Source: Marchantia polymorpha subsp. ruderalis (lineage: Eukaryota; Streptophyta; Marchantiopsida; Marchantiales; Marchantiaceae). Taken from it: 64,000 bases of DNA. This document shows positions 36,366 to 50,226 of this stretch, piece after piece. Numbering within the stretch: position 1 is the stretch's first letter; every line of letters begins with the position of its first letter. The position numbers and the translations under genes were made by a program. The notes below the pieces were generated by a model. That model was not told the origin of the DNA. It did no database searches and was given only the letters and a program-made list of their open reading frames with translations. Where the stretch lies: NCBI GenBank assembly GCA_037833965.1, contig AP031351.1, positions 9,870,501-9,934,500 on the forward strand, given 5' to 3'.

Positions 36366-39300
36366 TTATGTTGTACCATGACAGTGGCTGATTTGCTTCA
36401 GACGTTTTAAGGTAGTGCTGCATGCCAGCACTGCAAATGCATCGAATTTCAAAATAATGAGAGAGAATGTGGTGGACGAGGCATCTTGGATGTATCTCGG
36501 ATCAGGAGTCGAACAGTATGGCGCTAGAAAGTACAGCCAGTACTCTCGCATGCTGCCACAGTCAGGGAGTAGATGTGCTCCAAGCTGTACTGTTCTACGG
36601 AGACGTACAGGCAAGCAGAGTTTCTTTCGAAACGTTTAGACTGGAATCCATCCTTCTATGAAAGGGATGACCCATCTCGAGTACCGGCTGCCGATATTTA
36701 AAAGTAGTGCGAATCAGCTTCCAGCAGCCTTGAGCTTCGTGCTTTCGGTAATTTAGTATCGTGATCCGGTTGAAGATTATGTGAGCCAGTAAAATTCAAA
36801 TAGTTACAGCACACATAGACTGCCCAAATGAGTTGCAGGCTAACTGGACTGAACCCACAGGTACTTGCAATCTAGATATAGACTGACTGGCTAGGTAGCC
36901 TGCCGTTTTGTCTAGAGCAATGCTACAACCTCGCATCGTCATCTTCGAAAGGCGTGAAATAACAAGCGATAATTTCGCAGTCCTCGTTGTTTGCTGTCCT
37001 TTTGGTTCATTTTTCTAATTTCGGCTTGAATGGTGAAGTGGACACTGTGTAGTCACAAAATACGATCAATTATTAAGTATCCATGCACGAAAGAGTGACA
37101 GCTAGCAGCTCGGTGGAAATCTCAAATACAAAACTTGTCATCGGCAAGCGTTTGCATGAATGAGGCTTGTCACGGACACTCCCTTCCTCTTCCTGTACTT
37201 TCCTTCCAATTGCGGTCACCAGCTTTATAGGGCCGCTCAGTTGATGGAGGGACGGAGGGACTTCCGATGACACCAGCTGCAGATGGTGATCCATCTCTTG
37301 CTGTCACAGTGGGTGTCTGTCACTCCCTCTCTCTCGTTCCTGCAGCCAACAACCACCTCCCGTTCAGCCATAGTGTACTTTCCACCGTTCCAATAAGCGC
37401 AGTTGGAGGATAGGCTAGGTACTGCTGAGCCGTCATGTGATTTCCGGATGTCCACTCTTCAGAGTTTCCATTCACCATGTCCGTTCTTCTTGCTGTGACC
37501 TCTCTCTCTCTCTCTCACAGCCAACTGGTTACCACTTCTTGCTCGAGCGAGCTTGTACCGTCCATGTAGGTATTGCCTGCGCAGTTTTTGACAGGCTGTG
37601 ACAGCAGAAGCTGCACATGCTTCTTTACCTTGCTGTGACTAACCTACTGGAAACATACATGAACTCTTGAAAATCGCTGTCCAGCCTCTCGTGTCTTTTT
37701 GAAAGGTACAGCATCCGACGGCATCCAGGATGGTTCGTTGATGATGGGGAACAACATTGACAGCGAAGGTGGCTGCCACTGTCTCCTGGGAGCGAATCAA
37801 TGCCATGAGATTACTGTTGGTCTTATACACGTACACGCAGGCTTGACACTGACCATCAATATCAGAAACAATTTCAGACCATTTTTAAGGTTCCACGTCG
37901 GGCCCTCCCTCATTCCTCTCTGAATCCAGGCTTGCTACAGGCCTGGCCTCTCTACCTCTATCCATCCACCCCGCTATCCGCTTGACGAAGGCCTGCTGCC
38001 TCATACAATGCAGCACGAGTACAGTCTCGGCATAACCTCATAAACTCCTGTTCGTTCACGCAATCGAGTCTTCGTCCCAGTCAAACCAATTTGCTTGACC
38101 ATGAATAGAACGTGCTGTATCACAAGATCTTTTAAGATCCCACTTTGCCCTTGACATGTGTGCTTTTGCTAGGTTTATGGAAAGTTCTGATTAGGTCCCC
38201 TGATTCGTGAAAGTCAAACCTGGAACGAGTAGAAATCTTCACCACGATTCATTTCATAGTTACGGTGCATATTACTGGGAAAGCGGTCGACTGCTGGAAA
38301 GGCCGCACCGCGCAGTCTCCAAGCCGAGAAAAGGACTCAGCATTCTTTCATTTACAGCACGAAATGAAGATATGTGCAGGGATGACTCATTCAGACTCTC
38401 CACAACAGTCCCTGCTGGTGTTTGTCCGCATGCTTTGTGAGAGGACGAGACCCCTAATCATTCTCGAGTGCAGACTTTGTCAACTATCCGTGATCTGGCC
38501 CGGCACAATCTTTTGACACTGCAATCCAAACGGAAAAAAAACCCCACATTCAACCTTTTGCTGCAAAAGCTGTCGAGCGGATCCTAACATTGAAAGCTGA
38601 GAAATCCAGCGTTTTTCAATCTCCTGTTCCGCTGTCTACCACTTGACCACGAAACCATCGAACAAAGTATGATCCCCCAGAGAGAAGTTGCTCATAGAGT
38701 TTTTCAAAGATGCGTGCGTTCAAACGATACAGTCGTCAACCAGGACAAATCAGTACCAGTAGATGCTGCTCACAGTAACGAGATGGTGAAGTAGTTCGGG
38801 TTTAGAAGTGCACATATTCTTCTCCCGGCCACAATCTCTCCCTGTATTCAAGAGCTGCTTCTGGTCAAGACTCTTGGTGGTTCAAGCAAGGGCTGACCTG
38901 TAGCTAACCTAATCCGCTACATCTCCAATAAATCTCCTCGGCAACAACAGTTCAAGACAATATTTCCAATGTTTGGTAGTATGCTTTGAGAGTGAAGCCA
39001 TTGGGTATAAGCACAAGCCTCGTATATAATCACATACGTTCTGTACAGCCTCACGTATGTCACTGTATGTCACTGCGAAGACCCCTAACATGTACAAAGT
39101 TTGTGTCATCTCACGTCGGATTACAGCGATATTCCCTGTAAGCTATCTTTGTGCAGTGAATGGATAGTGCCAGTGTGATATAAATTCCATGAATCTGTAC
39201 CACTTGAAGGTTCATAGAGCGCAGTGGTTTCTTCGCAGCTGCAGCTGCATTGTGACACGTGCAACGCTGTCTAGTCAACAACTGAGCTGATAGTAATCCG

Positions 39301-41070
39301 GTCAAATAATCCTGCCACTTCACGACACTAAGGATTTTGATTACAGCGGTATACATGGAAAGCCCAAGAGTGGGATATGTATCTGTGAAACTGCCCTGTA
39401 GGAGCATCTTCACCATGCTCCCCGTTCAGATCACCAGCTGCATTTTCCCCGAGGGCGGAACGGAAATGTATTGAACAGGCCAGCCTACGTAACTTGAGGT
39501 CGATCGCCAGCTCAGAAACCAATCTACCGATTCCATAGAATGGTGCATAGGCAAAAGAAACGCTGAGCACATTCGGACTCTCAGCACTTTCGAGCAGCTA
39601 CACTTCTCATCCATACACGACAGTTCACAAGGGTGATAAAAAATTGCGTATCTTCCATACATCATCCGCCGACGGAGTTTCCAGGAGTTCTCCATAATCC
39701 ACGAACAGCACAAATCGTCGGGTCGATTGAATGATTTTGAATCCGAAATACATTGTTCCACATTACAGCAATTCCATCTGATTCTTCCACTGTAAAGGAA
39801 TTCCAGAACGACTGATTCAGCGCAATGGTCACGATTGATTTGGGTGAGACAATATACAGTATTATACGATGCGGCATAAACATAAAGCCCGAACCTGATA
39901 AGGAGGGGCATAAAAATTTCCGGAAAAGGTACGAGGAAATTTTGTACGCATCCTCAGGCCATACGTGTGTAGACAGGCAGATGCAAAGATGTAAAAACAG
40001 CCACTGCTGATTTGGAGAAGGTGTGAGGATAATCCTGCACGCTCAAAATGAAAACTCACACTCTGCTCACCCACAAGCACAACACGCTCGCAGGGAACAC
40101 CAGTTCTAAAATTCGAATACCTCGTTTACAGATTTGCCCTCCAGCTAATTCAGAGAGACAGTCAGCAAATGAAGCTTAAGCCTACACTCAAAGTTCTTCG
40201 TCTCCTCTCAGATTGTAAAGTTTAGAGAATCTGCTGTGCAAGAATCTCGTCTCAAATCCGTCTGCCAAAAATCTTCGTGATCCGTGCCCCTCCTCCCTGA
40301 CTAGGTGTTGGAGTCAGGTCCATGGCGCATTCCTCATAGAGCCTCATCGTGCACAACTGCAATCCGTGCACCTCTGGTGGGATGGGCAGGGCATTTTCCG
40401 TGCACACAGCATATTGTCGCCAGCTCAGCATCACAGGTGGCCACAAGCAAGCACTCCGCTGGTGCGTCTATCTCAAAATATTGATGTCGGAGGATGAAAC
40501 GCATGCTCCCGATCCTGGTGAGACAGGACAAATGAAACTACGCTGGTGAGATGAATTCGCTGTGATGCTGAAATCGAGCCCTGAAATGAATACGCACAGA
40601 CGAAAATAACGAGATGAGAAAAAAATCGCAAATCTTTGGAATCAGATTAATGTCAGAAAACATATGTGCTGTATGACAGAATATACAGCAGCACCAGCGG
40701 GCGCAATTGACGAGTCTACGAAAAGCCTTGCAGGCTGCTGTGGAAACAACCACTGCCCGAGTGGACTTCCGAGGACGCGAGTGACCGGAATGGAGCAGTT
40801 CGAACGCTCGTGTGGCATGGTAGTGGACAGAAAACGAGATTAAGGCAAGAGAAGGTCCCGCAATCGAAGATGTGATAAGTCGGCCGGGCTGATTTCCTGC
40901 GCGCTGGAATGATGATGCTTAATTCGTGCTTGCATGATTCCCGGTTCCTGTACACTACCATACCCAGCAGCATCTGCACCATTCCGATCATCTACGACGG
41001 GAAGGATTTCCATCCTCTGACAGGAGCATTCACAGCACCAACCCAGCGATAACCGAACCGAACCGGCGCA
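36366..41070. other. Moderate-GC stretch, no recognised gene
   Basis: Many short frames on both strands. The longest is 161 codons on the minus strand (39426-39911), Cys- and Ser-rich with no known motif. A CT run lies at about 37502-37518. A spliced gene with short unfamiliar exons or a long non-coding RNA cannot be excluded. Confidence 0.35.
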
Positions 41071-42120
41071 CAGTGCACGGTCCATCAGGCAGGCAACAGC
41101 CATTCTCGAGCTGGCTCAACGGAAACGCCTCGATTACTCAGTCTCGACTCTCGATCCGCTCACGCGCCAGGGCAGGCACCCCCTTCGCTAACACTGGCTC
41201 GTCCCTCGCTCGCTTTTCTTCTCTTTCTCCTCTCTTTTCGCATTGCGTCTCCCCCGAGCTCCCAGTACTCGTCCCCCTCGTTTTATACTCCTCCTTTACC
41301 GTAGTCCACCGGCCATCATTAATCTCAAGGCTCGAGCCCGATTGGCGGTTAACATGGCCCTCTTCACCCGACCCGCCCTCCTTCTCCTCCGAGTCAAAAA
41401 GTCTTCTCCGCGCAGCAAGGCGCTATCATCATCAGCAGGCCGCGGCCCGCCCAGAAAAACTTGCATGATAATTAACCGGGACGAGAGTGGGACATTTAAG
41501 GGGCGAGGAAGAACGAGATTATCGAAAAAACAGAAAACGGCACCCCAGCCGCGCCAGCCAGCCAGCCAGCCACCCCCCGCCCCGCCAGCGAGCTAGAGCT
41601 AGCGCCATCAGGTGAGCGAGGCGAGGGGGTTCGAACTTCGAAGAGAATATCGACGGGCTCTGGACCTTCGGATGGTCGAGCACGTGTAGAGAAAGATCGT
41701 GAGCCGTGGATCTCGCACAATTTTATGGGTATTTCGGGTGTCATGGAACGCGAAGGTAGGCGCGGGACGTGAATGCGAAACGTGTTATGGAGTGTGAGTC
41801 TATCTCACCCACACAAACTTTGTCCAGATCGAGAGGGAGAGGGAGCGGAAAGAAGGCAAGAAAGCGGCCCCGCCCCAACCGGCCTGAAACATGACTAGCG
41901 GCAATCGGATTCTCCCGATCTCAGTCCTGCACAAGGAGAACCACAAAATCGAAACCTGGCGTACAGACCGACGGAGCGAGGGACGTGGGATCGCTCCGTG
42001 CTCTTACCCTTCCCCGTTTTCCTCCTCCCTCCCTCCCTCCCTCCCTCCCTCCTTTCCTTCCTTCCCTCCTTTCCGTGTTGTCTCTGCGCAGACACACGCC
42101 GGTCGGCTCTCACTTCCACC
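41071..42120 (+). promoter_or_regulatory. CpG-rich, promoter- and 5'UTR-like block
   Basis: GC and CpG rise strongly here. On the + strand a TATA-like TTTTATA (about 41281) is followed about 70 bp later by a small ATG frame (about 41354-41596). Then come a CCAG repeat (41554-41572) and a good donor AG|GTGAGC at 41611-41612. A CCCT/CTCC tract follows (42021-42054). This resembles a plant 5' UTR with a leader intron, but the sequence downstream turns AT-rich and no coding exon was found. A minus-strand transcript is also possible. Confidence 0.4.
42021..42054 (+). repeat. CTCC microsatellite
   Basis: Seven or more tandem CTCC units. The complementary strand is G-quadruplex-prone. Confidence 0.9.
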
Positions 42121-45100
42121 CTACTCTACTCCGCTCTAATTCTCCGGTCTATTACTTTGCCCTCTATGATACATATAACTCTTTCTCCAGTAGCTTTTGT
42201 TTCTATTTGGGTTGATTATACTGTGCTCGTTATAGTCTGCTAAGAGTATACTCGCAACTTATTGTAAGTACGTACGGAATTGCAATGTTACGAAGGTGGC
42301 ACTAATCATAACAAGGACTATTGTCTTTCATGACCGAGCCATTTCCCTTAACCCCCTCATCCAGGTAGCAATGGAGATTATATAAGAAACATAATGTTTG
42401 AGGAGCAACATATTGCCCCATGTTTGAGATGCAGCAGGACGCGTAATTTGTTCAGCGTGCTTAACATTCGCGATGTCGTAGTGCATGTTTGGTAACATTG
42501 GATTCATATGCATGACTTGAGCTGGCAGTGTGTTGATACACAATATTTTTATCTTATTTTTAAATTTATGTGATTTTATCTCCAAGAAACCACTTCGGGG
42601 CAAATGACCTTTCAAGAGAGAGATCAACCATCTAGCCACGTCCAAAAAAATTCTAATAAACAAAAAAACCTCATAGATGTATCACTTGTTCTAACCAAGC
42701 TAGTACCATCTACTAAAAGACTAATCCCAAGTCAAAAAATCATATATTTATACCTTCACATGAACATTGATAGTTTAGTTTTCACTCGACTTGACTAGAT
42801 GTTTGTGGGAGTGTGCAAGAGTGTAGGCGAAAAATTCATCACCTAATGGGTGACATTTTTATCATAGTTTAGGCTGATAGTTTACAAATAGTTTAGAAAA
42901 AGAAATATATACTATTCACATTAGACGATTTATTTTCATATGCTAATTGATAAATTAAAAATCTTTTATAATTATATCAGTTTAGGTAAACCTAGATTAT
43001 TTGATTTCCAAACTCTATCTTGTAAGTTTTAGAGTCAGATGTTAGAATCTATGACATGATATCACTTAAGCACTTCTTCTTATCATTTAAATTTCAAGGT
43101 AATGTATAACAATGATTGATGTACTACTACTAATTCTTGAAGTGCTAATATGATCCAATATGAATATGATTCACACTACTTCAATACTACACTGTTTTAG
43201 TATGTATTACAAATAGAAAATTCTGCTATAGAATGATAGTCGCATAAGACTTTGTCATCTATATTATTGATCAAATAACCTACCTACTTCACATTTTTTA
43301 TGAGCTATTATAAGTTTACTCTTTGATAACATGATCATTTTTTTCAATCCTAAGATCTAAAAAAACAGCATTAATTATATGAAAAAAAATTTGGCACTTA
43401 CACATATATCTTTATCAATTTATGTTGAGAAATGAGCTAAATTTTATCAAAAGAAAGAAATTTTTATTTTTATGTCTTTCTTAAGCATTATTGACTACTT
43501 TCTTATTCTCGTAAAAGTCATTATTGAGATGTATGCGATGAGCGTGGATCTAAAGTATTTTTAGCTCCGTGAGATGTTTTTCTGAATCCTTTATCGGTAG
43601 TGGTTTTTTTTTTACAAAGATTACATTGAACTATCGATAATTTCAAAATACTAGACACTCCTTACTGATGATATTGGCAAGTTTTTATTTAAAAAATGCT
43701 CTTAATATAGTAGGAATCATGTTTGTTTTATCATAAATATGGATGTAACCACGGGTGTGGATATTCGCCTTATATCAACTATCAATACTTCATCGATATG
43801 AGGGTTTAGTTCGGTTTAGTTCGTTTTAGTTTCATCAATAAGAATTTCATTAATCATATGTGAGAGGTATTTAGCTCAGATGCAGTATGCTTTCATATGA
43901 TCATATAGATGCAATAAGTATCGTTATTACTGAATCTTAGAAATATGCATCGAAAGGACAGTGAAAAATAATCTATGAGACTATTAATGACGTGAATATC
44001 TCAATGACATGTGAGAATATGTATGAAGAGGTTATTGACATGTTTTGCAATCAACTTAGGTTACGATATACCGAAAATTGATTTATGAAGATCATATTAC
44101 TGTTAAAAAAATCAAAGTTATATATAGAATTCATTGCTTTCAAATGAATGAGAAGACATGTTGTTTTGTTGTTTTTCTATTATAAATGCATCGACCAAAA
44201 CTCGGCAGTAGAACTTATAGTCATGAGTTTACGCCTTGAAAAAGTTGAAAAAGAATAACGGAAGCATGTAATCAAATCATCTGATTCCATTGCATTTTCT
44301 GCCCATTTAATTAAGAACTTGAAACTGTTATAGAATTTCAATTTTTGGTTTTACCTTACGATTATAAACCTTACCTCTTGCAACTCTTGACTATGGAACT
44401 TCTCTGTTACCTTAATTCAACGTTTAGAGTTTTCTCACACCTGAAGAATGTAAAAGGGGTTTAGGGTATTATTAAACTCTATATATGATCTTAATGGTGA
44501 AGCAATCATCGAACGTAGGAGAATAACTGACATCAAGTGGTTTGAGTCTGATGTTCGTGTAACACAAGGTCAAACTGGAAAGTATTAGGAATATGTTCGT
44601 TTACTGGATCAAGCGATGATGCATGAAAACATCGTCCGACTCATAGAACACACTCCACAGATGCCATTGCGACATGTTTGATGATCGAGAAGGAATCTCG
44701 TGACATGACCTTTTCAACCGTTGTTCTGTTCGGTGAATCACAGGCCCCGATTCAATGGTTTTAACGATATCAAGTCTTGTGAGAAAAGGAACTCTCTTTT
44801 AGAAATATGTAAATAGGTCATTTGAGAGCAACTTTTACCCCTACCCTACACTTACTTTTTGCTTGTACAAATAATTTAGGAGCCTAAAATCCCAGGACGA
44901 AGGAATTATTGATAGTGTGTATCTCAAAAATGTCCATGACACATCTGAGACTATATTCTGTCGAACCCAAAGCTATTGATTTTGCGACCTCGTAATATCG
45001 AGTTTTCATCAAACGTATCCAAAATAACGCTCAAATAAGATGTCTGGCTCTTACATTTTTTACTTGTTCCAAAGTATACTCATGAGCAAAAGGTTCTTTT

Positions 45101-45199
45101 ATCTCATGACCCGTGATCTGATACAGACATCGATATTACAACAGTAAAGGGCCCTATCAATGTCCACCAAGGAGGTGGCGAACATTCGAAATATAAGCT
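42121..45199. other. AT-rich stretch, degraded repeats
   Basis: Stops in all frames. A minus frame at 42328-42663 (111 codons) and a short + stretch near 44510-44660 look faintly protein-like, but I cannot assign a family. Probably decayed repeat DNA. Confidence 0.4.
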
Positions 45200-45615
45200 C
45201 AAGAAGAAGAAAAATCTACCAAATGCAATTGTCTTTGTTGGGCTCCCATTATTGATATAGTGCTCTGAACTATGGATATTATTTGCACGTGTATCCTCTA
45301 TAAACGTTTCCAAGGGAATATGAGTTCGACCCCGTTTTGAAACCTTCGATTTATCCATGTAAGATATATTAATTTCGTTTACTTTGTCAATTTATTTTCT
45401 GTCTTTAGCCGTGACAGAAAAATAGAGTCCCAAGAAGGAGAATAGTATAAGAATGTCATCGTCTTTGTTGGGCTCCCATTGTTCATAGAGGCCTCTGAAT
45501 TATGGATATCTTGTGCACATGTATCCTGTTTAGTCGTTTAAAAATGAAAAAATAATGAGTTTAACTCAGGTCCGAAACTTTTCCTTTATCCATGTAAGAA
45601 ATTTTACTTGCGTAA
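45200..45615 (+). repeat. Tandem duplication with 230-bp period
   Basis: Copy 1 (about 45200-45380) and copy 2 (about 45430-45615) share GTCTTTGTTGGGCTCCCATT (45231 and 45461), then AACTATGGATATTATTTGCA versus AATTATGGATATCTTGTGCA, TGTATCCT, and TTTATCCATGTAAGA. They are diverged, so the duplication is old. Confidence 0.85.
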
Positions 45616-47049
45616 TATTTGTCACAATATTCCTTGTGTATTTTTTATAGATACAAATTCTATCTCCCAAATACTGTGCAAAATGTTGCAACATAATTGA
45701 TGTGTCATGTGCTTTGCAAAATAATTCATCGCACTTCAAACTGTGATTTTGATACTTTCAAATATACGAATAATTTTTTTAATTTAAATTTTTAACAAAA
45801 CAAGGAAATAATAATAATAATAATTTGATGAGGTTTAATTTGCATAATCAACTTTTTAATATTGAATAATATTTTAATAACATTTTTCTCATATGAAACC
45901 GTACAGTTGATAAATTCCAAGATGATAAATTATATTTTTATAATTATCGAAGATTTATTTAAAAGATTTTGGATGTTTATTTTGTCTCCAGACAAATTTT
46001 ATCTTAAATCAAGTGTAAATAAATTAGGGAATTGCCTATCAATAACTTATATACTTATAAATAGGGTCATATCATCTTTGAATGAATCAAAGAGTGGAAA
46101 AAAAACTTAATATTATTAATCAGAAATTTTGATGTATCTCATTTTTTTTAATCTTGAATTTTCTTCAAATTTCAATTTTTTTTAATTTCAAAATTAATCA
46201 TTTTCATATATATACTATATATTATTTCATTGTAAAAAATAATATATAGCGTTATATTTAATTTTTCATCATTAAAAACATGATTCTAATCATATTTTTA
46301 TAGCCAAGTTGATTTTGCTATATCATTTTTTTAATAAAGTTATTTGAAGGATTCAATTAATCAAATCTTGTTGCAATCATCACTCAAAGCTACTAAATTA
46401 AACAGAAGATTAAATAAAAATTTAATTATATCAAATATATAATATAAAAATACTATAATTAAAATTTATGAATAGAAAAAGTACATTGAAATTATTTTAT
46501 TTGAATATGTTTGAGTGTTATTAGAAAAATGATCGTAATCTATAAAATTAGTTTTGTCAAGATGAAATGGTTTTCATTAAAGTATTTGGAAAATAATTGT
46601 GTTTAATGGCTGGAGATCATGAGCAACCAATCACTCAATAATTTCATGCAAATGGCTCAATCAAGTTCAACACAGATCTTATGCATCACTTTATGCAACT
46701 TTAGGTGAACTCCAAATTAATAAGATACATCCTTGTGATGTGGATGAATGTACCCACAAGATATTTTGGCCCTAAATTCATCTCATATCCGCAATTAAAA
46801 ATTTTCTTGCATGTAAATTTAGGATAATAAAACTTTACAATGTGATTTGTTTGCAAACATACGAAAGAACACTATCCTCATAATTACAGCATTAAACACT
46901 TCGATTATTGCACAACCTAGTGTCGACCATAGCCACTACATTAAAGTCTCAAATTCAAAATTTCTATCTGAAGGCCTTCACTATTGTGCTTTTTTTTTGC
47001 GCACTTCCTGCGCGATCCTACCAAGATAGGCATGCGGTTACATGGCTCT
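45616..47049. other. Very AT-rich stretch
   Basis: Includes an AAT microsatellite near 45808-45825. No gene recognised; the 82-codon frame at 45862-46110 has the composition of the background. Confidence 0.5.
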
Positions 47050-47240
47050 GACATTTTAACTATTGCATAATATATAACAACACTTTACGTGCTCATGATG
47101 ATACTACTATTGGGCTGATTACGTCTTTCTTTCAAGCACAATACTTGACATCTTTCACTCTTGCATAAAATATTTCAAGGCTTTACGTGCTGATGATGAT
47201 GCTCATAGTAGGTCGATATACGACCTTCTTTTAAACACGT
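47050..47240 (+). repeat. Two tandem copies of a 97-bp unit
   Basis: Copies start at about 47050 and 47147. They share TTGCATAAtATAT-like sequence, then CTTTACGTGCT(C/G)ATGATGAT, a CTTTC/CTTCTTT run and CAC. About a quarter of positions differ. Confidence 0.75.
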
Positions 47241-50226
47241 GTTCATATGTAACATAGCTCAAGTAGATATTCTGACCTACCGTCCAGCATCTTTTGGCCG
47301 GAATTCACAGGATTCTTTCGTTTGACAATTCTGACAAAGCTTTACGTTCCAAGCCATCTTTTAAAACTTATTAACATGCACTGGAAAGGGCGGTGTTGAT
47401 GTTTATTCGGGAAAAAAATTTGTGTGAAACCTCAGAGCATAATGGACACCTTGTGATCGGTAAGAAAGTACCAACAAGCTCTTTACACGTCATCAAGATG
47501 TAGGATATGTTAAAAAATTCTTCGACGTAAGCCTTATTATAGAAGGAATGAATAAAGTCGTCTAAATATGTACTAAGGAGGTGGGATGATGCTTTCTTCC
47601 ACCTCTCCAATACTGCGAAAACTTAGAGGAGGCGAAATGTTTGGGAATCCTTGTCGTATCAAAATCATTATATTGGGCATTGCTCATTCCACTGAACTCG
47701 CACTTTACATATATAATTCCATATGACCTTCTGCAACGTGTTGTCTTCCGATGGGCTACAGTCATAGAATTCTCTCAGGAAATGCTTAAATATGGTATAA
47801 CAGGAATGTACACTCAATCTATGACACGTGTCGGACAGAATACAATGAAATCGATTCACTGTCCAAGTCACACAACTCTCCATAGATCCAAGCTCGAATA
47901 CAATAATATAAATCAGTGGGTGTGTGGAAAGTGCAACCCATGGAAGCCGAAGCTGATGTGCTTGCTTTCTCACTAGTGAAGCTGATGTGCTCGCTTTCTC
48001 ACTAGCAGCTGACGCGGCAAAATTTGTTTTCATTTTCGTCTCCGGTGTCCACATGTTCAACATCAAATTTATCTTTAGTTGGTAGACTCCTCTCCATCCT
48101 TCCTGAAAAGGACAAGACTGGAGATACCAGAAATCTGTTGGACTTGCTGTTCGTACCTGAGGATCGCTTCCGGAATGCAATTCTGCCTCGCGAGTCTGAG
48201 TCTTGTTTGCCCTGCACTCCACTCTCCTCTCCTCTCCTCTCCTCTCCCACTTGTCTAGTACTCACCTTGACTCTATTCCTGACGCTGTTCACAATTGCAG
48301 TGAGTACAGCTGCACTGGAGACACACAACTCACCGCACCGCCCCCATTCACCTTCTGATTCGATCTCTTCACGTGCTGAGAGGGAGCGACTGTTTACACC
48401 AGAGAGTAGGAGCTGCTGAGTTTGCACCTTGCCAATATTTCATTTGCACCCTCTGGGACTATAGTTTCTACGGCTGGGCCGATCCACTTGTGGAACTGCG
48501 GCTCTGTTGTCGAGCAGGATCACATCAGCGGATGGTATTCGATTGTCACGCTACTATTCTCGAAAATTCCCCCGGGTTTGTAGTCGCTGCTGCTGCGAAG
48601 ATGGTACATGGAAATTCGGATCCCAGATTTCTTTGGACTCACTTTCCCATGTGCGTCTACATTCCTGTGGTCGGCATGTTCCAGGTAGATTTTTCAAAGA
48701 TGATTCTGAATGTCTGACTGACTACTTTTGTATGCGAGTAGAGTACAACTCTCATGGCATCCGAGCGAAAAGTCAATAAGTCCATGTTCACACAAACTTG
48801 GCTTCACAGAGGCCTGCAAAAACTCATCCTTCATCTCCTGCCCAGATCATCCAGCGTGTTAAGGGTCCCATGTAATCTTAAACAATTGGAAGCCGTTCAA
48901 CTGGTATACAACGTGTTCCTGGACTGATGTCATCCGCTCAAAGCCTCGAACCTGCATGGACCTGGACATAGAATTACGATCTTCATAATTGCTGTTTTCC
49001 CATGATGTGACAAGGAATAAGTCTTAGTGAGAAACGTGACTGCTAGATGTAGACCAGGACCGAGGTTCATTTTAAAAGCTGGGTCCACCCTAAGCTCAAG
49101 ATTGAGATTCACACGACTAATTGTAAACTGCAGGATATTGAAATTACGTACGAGCAAACTGTGCGGAATATATATCCATACAGGTCCGCAAGAAGGCCCT
49201 GGCAACTTTTAAGAAAACTGACAGCTCTCACAGTGAGAAATTCAATGTTGTTACAGCATAGTCAATCGGATGGATCTCAGATCCGCTGTCTGGATAGATC
49301 CGGCGAAGAGTGTAAGACGGTGCCGGCCGATTTTTACATCTCCCGGCTGGAAAATCAGAACTTACAAGCTTGCGATGCCTCGCCCTGCAGTTTCCGGAGG
49401 CAAACTTTCCGGAAACGCAGAGTTTTGACGGAAATGCAAAACGCATTCGTTAACATTTCTATCCGACAGTACTGTACTCAGTTCAGCACCACCGCCGGAA
49501 CCAGCGAGTTCCAGACCATAACGGATTTGGAAACGGCTTGTTTATGCCCCAACCTGTTTGGGGGAAGGTAGTGAGAATAATGAGTGATCAGCTAAACGAA
49601 ATGTTGAGACATTTATAATGATAAATAATTTTATATTCTAATTACCTTCTACAGTTTTTCAATATCTCATCTCCGACGATAATGTGAGGAGAGCGACATA
49701 TGCGTTGTGGCTCAGTGCATTGGACTTGGACTTCGCGATTCCCTATCTCTCCCCACCGACTTCCTGTCACGAATTTGTGATATTGGTCGACGTCCTTGGG
49801 TGCATCGTTTTCGCTGGCTATGCTTTGGGTCCATTGGTTGTTATCATTAACCTTATGGAAGTGAAAATGTACAAGCATGGTACGGAGAAAAAGCGCTGTA
49901 TCAAGACAGGGACAAGTGAGCCCAGCCTGGAGTGAGGGAAGCTACCAATCACTCTCATGGTAAAGTTTCATTTTCCTGTTGTTTTCATAAATATCAACTT
50001 CTAATGATGATGGTCGATCTCCAGCAAACATCTCCTATAGCAAGAATCATCCTTTCTGTGTGTAACTGCTGCTAGCGTGCACTGATATGCAAAGATCATG
50101 AGGTGTTTGAACGACTGTATACCAAACAAATTTATGTTTGTGAACCATGTTTACTGTCATGAAAAGGAACACGCAATCTCCAATATAATATTCTATCGGA
50201 GGTATTCCACTCCGAAACTATAGACA
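47241..50226. other. Moderate-GC stretch, no recognised gene
   Basis: Frames of 184 codons (minus, 47668-48222), 141 (minus, 48002-48427), 131 (+, 48024-48419) and 136 (+, 49161-49571) overlap one another and match no family known to me. A CTCTC microsatellite lies at about 48226-48249. The local GC rise at 48.0-48.7 kb could mark a promoter. Confidence 0.35.
47949..48005 (+). repeat. 29-bp tandem duplication
   Basis: GAAGCTGATGTGCTTGCTTT followed by CTCACTAGT at 47949-47977 is repeated at 47978-48005 with one mismatch and loss of the last base. Recent. Confidence 0.9.

Noticed and set aside
42328-42663. 111-codon minus-strand frame as a retroelement gag
   Set aside because: No zinc knuckle, LTR or other element part nearby; composition only.
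44510-44660. Possible protein remnant near 44.5 kb
   Set aside because: A short stretch reads smoothly on the + strand, but it has stops and no family resemblance I can defend.
45862-46110. 82-codon + frame
   Set aside because: Phe/Ile/Asn/Lys-rich composition equal to the AT-rich background.
48002-48427. Overlapping 131- and 141-codon frames on opposite strands
   Set aside because: Both are rich in Ser, Arg and Glu, run through a CTCTC microsatellite and match no known family; at most one could be real.
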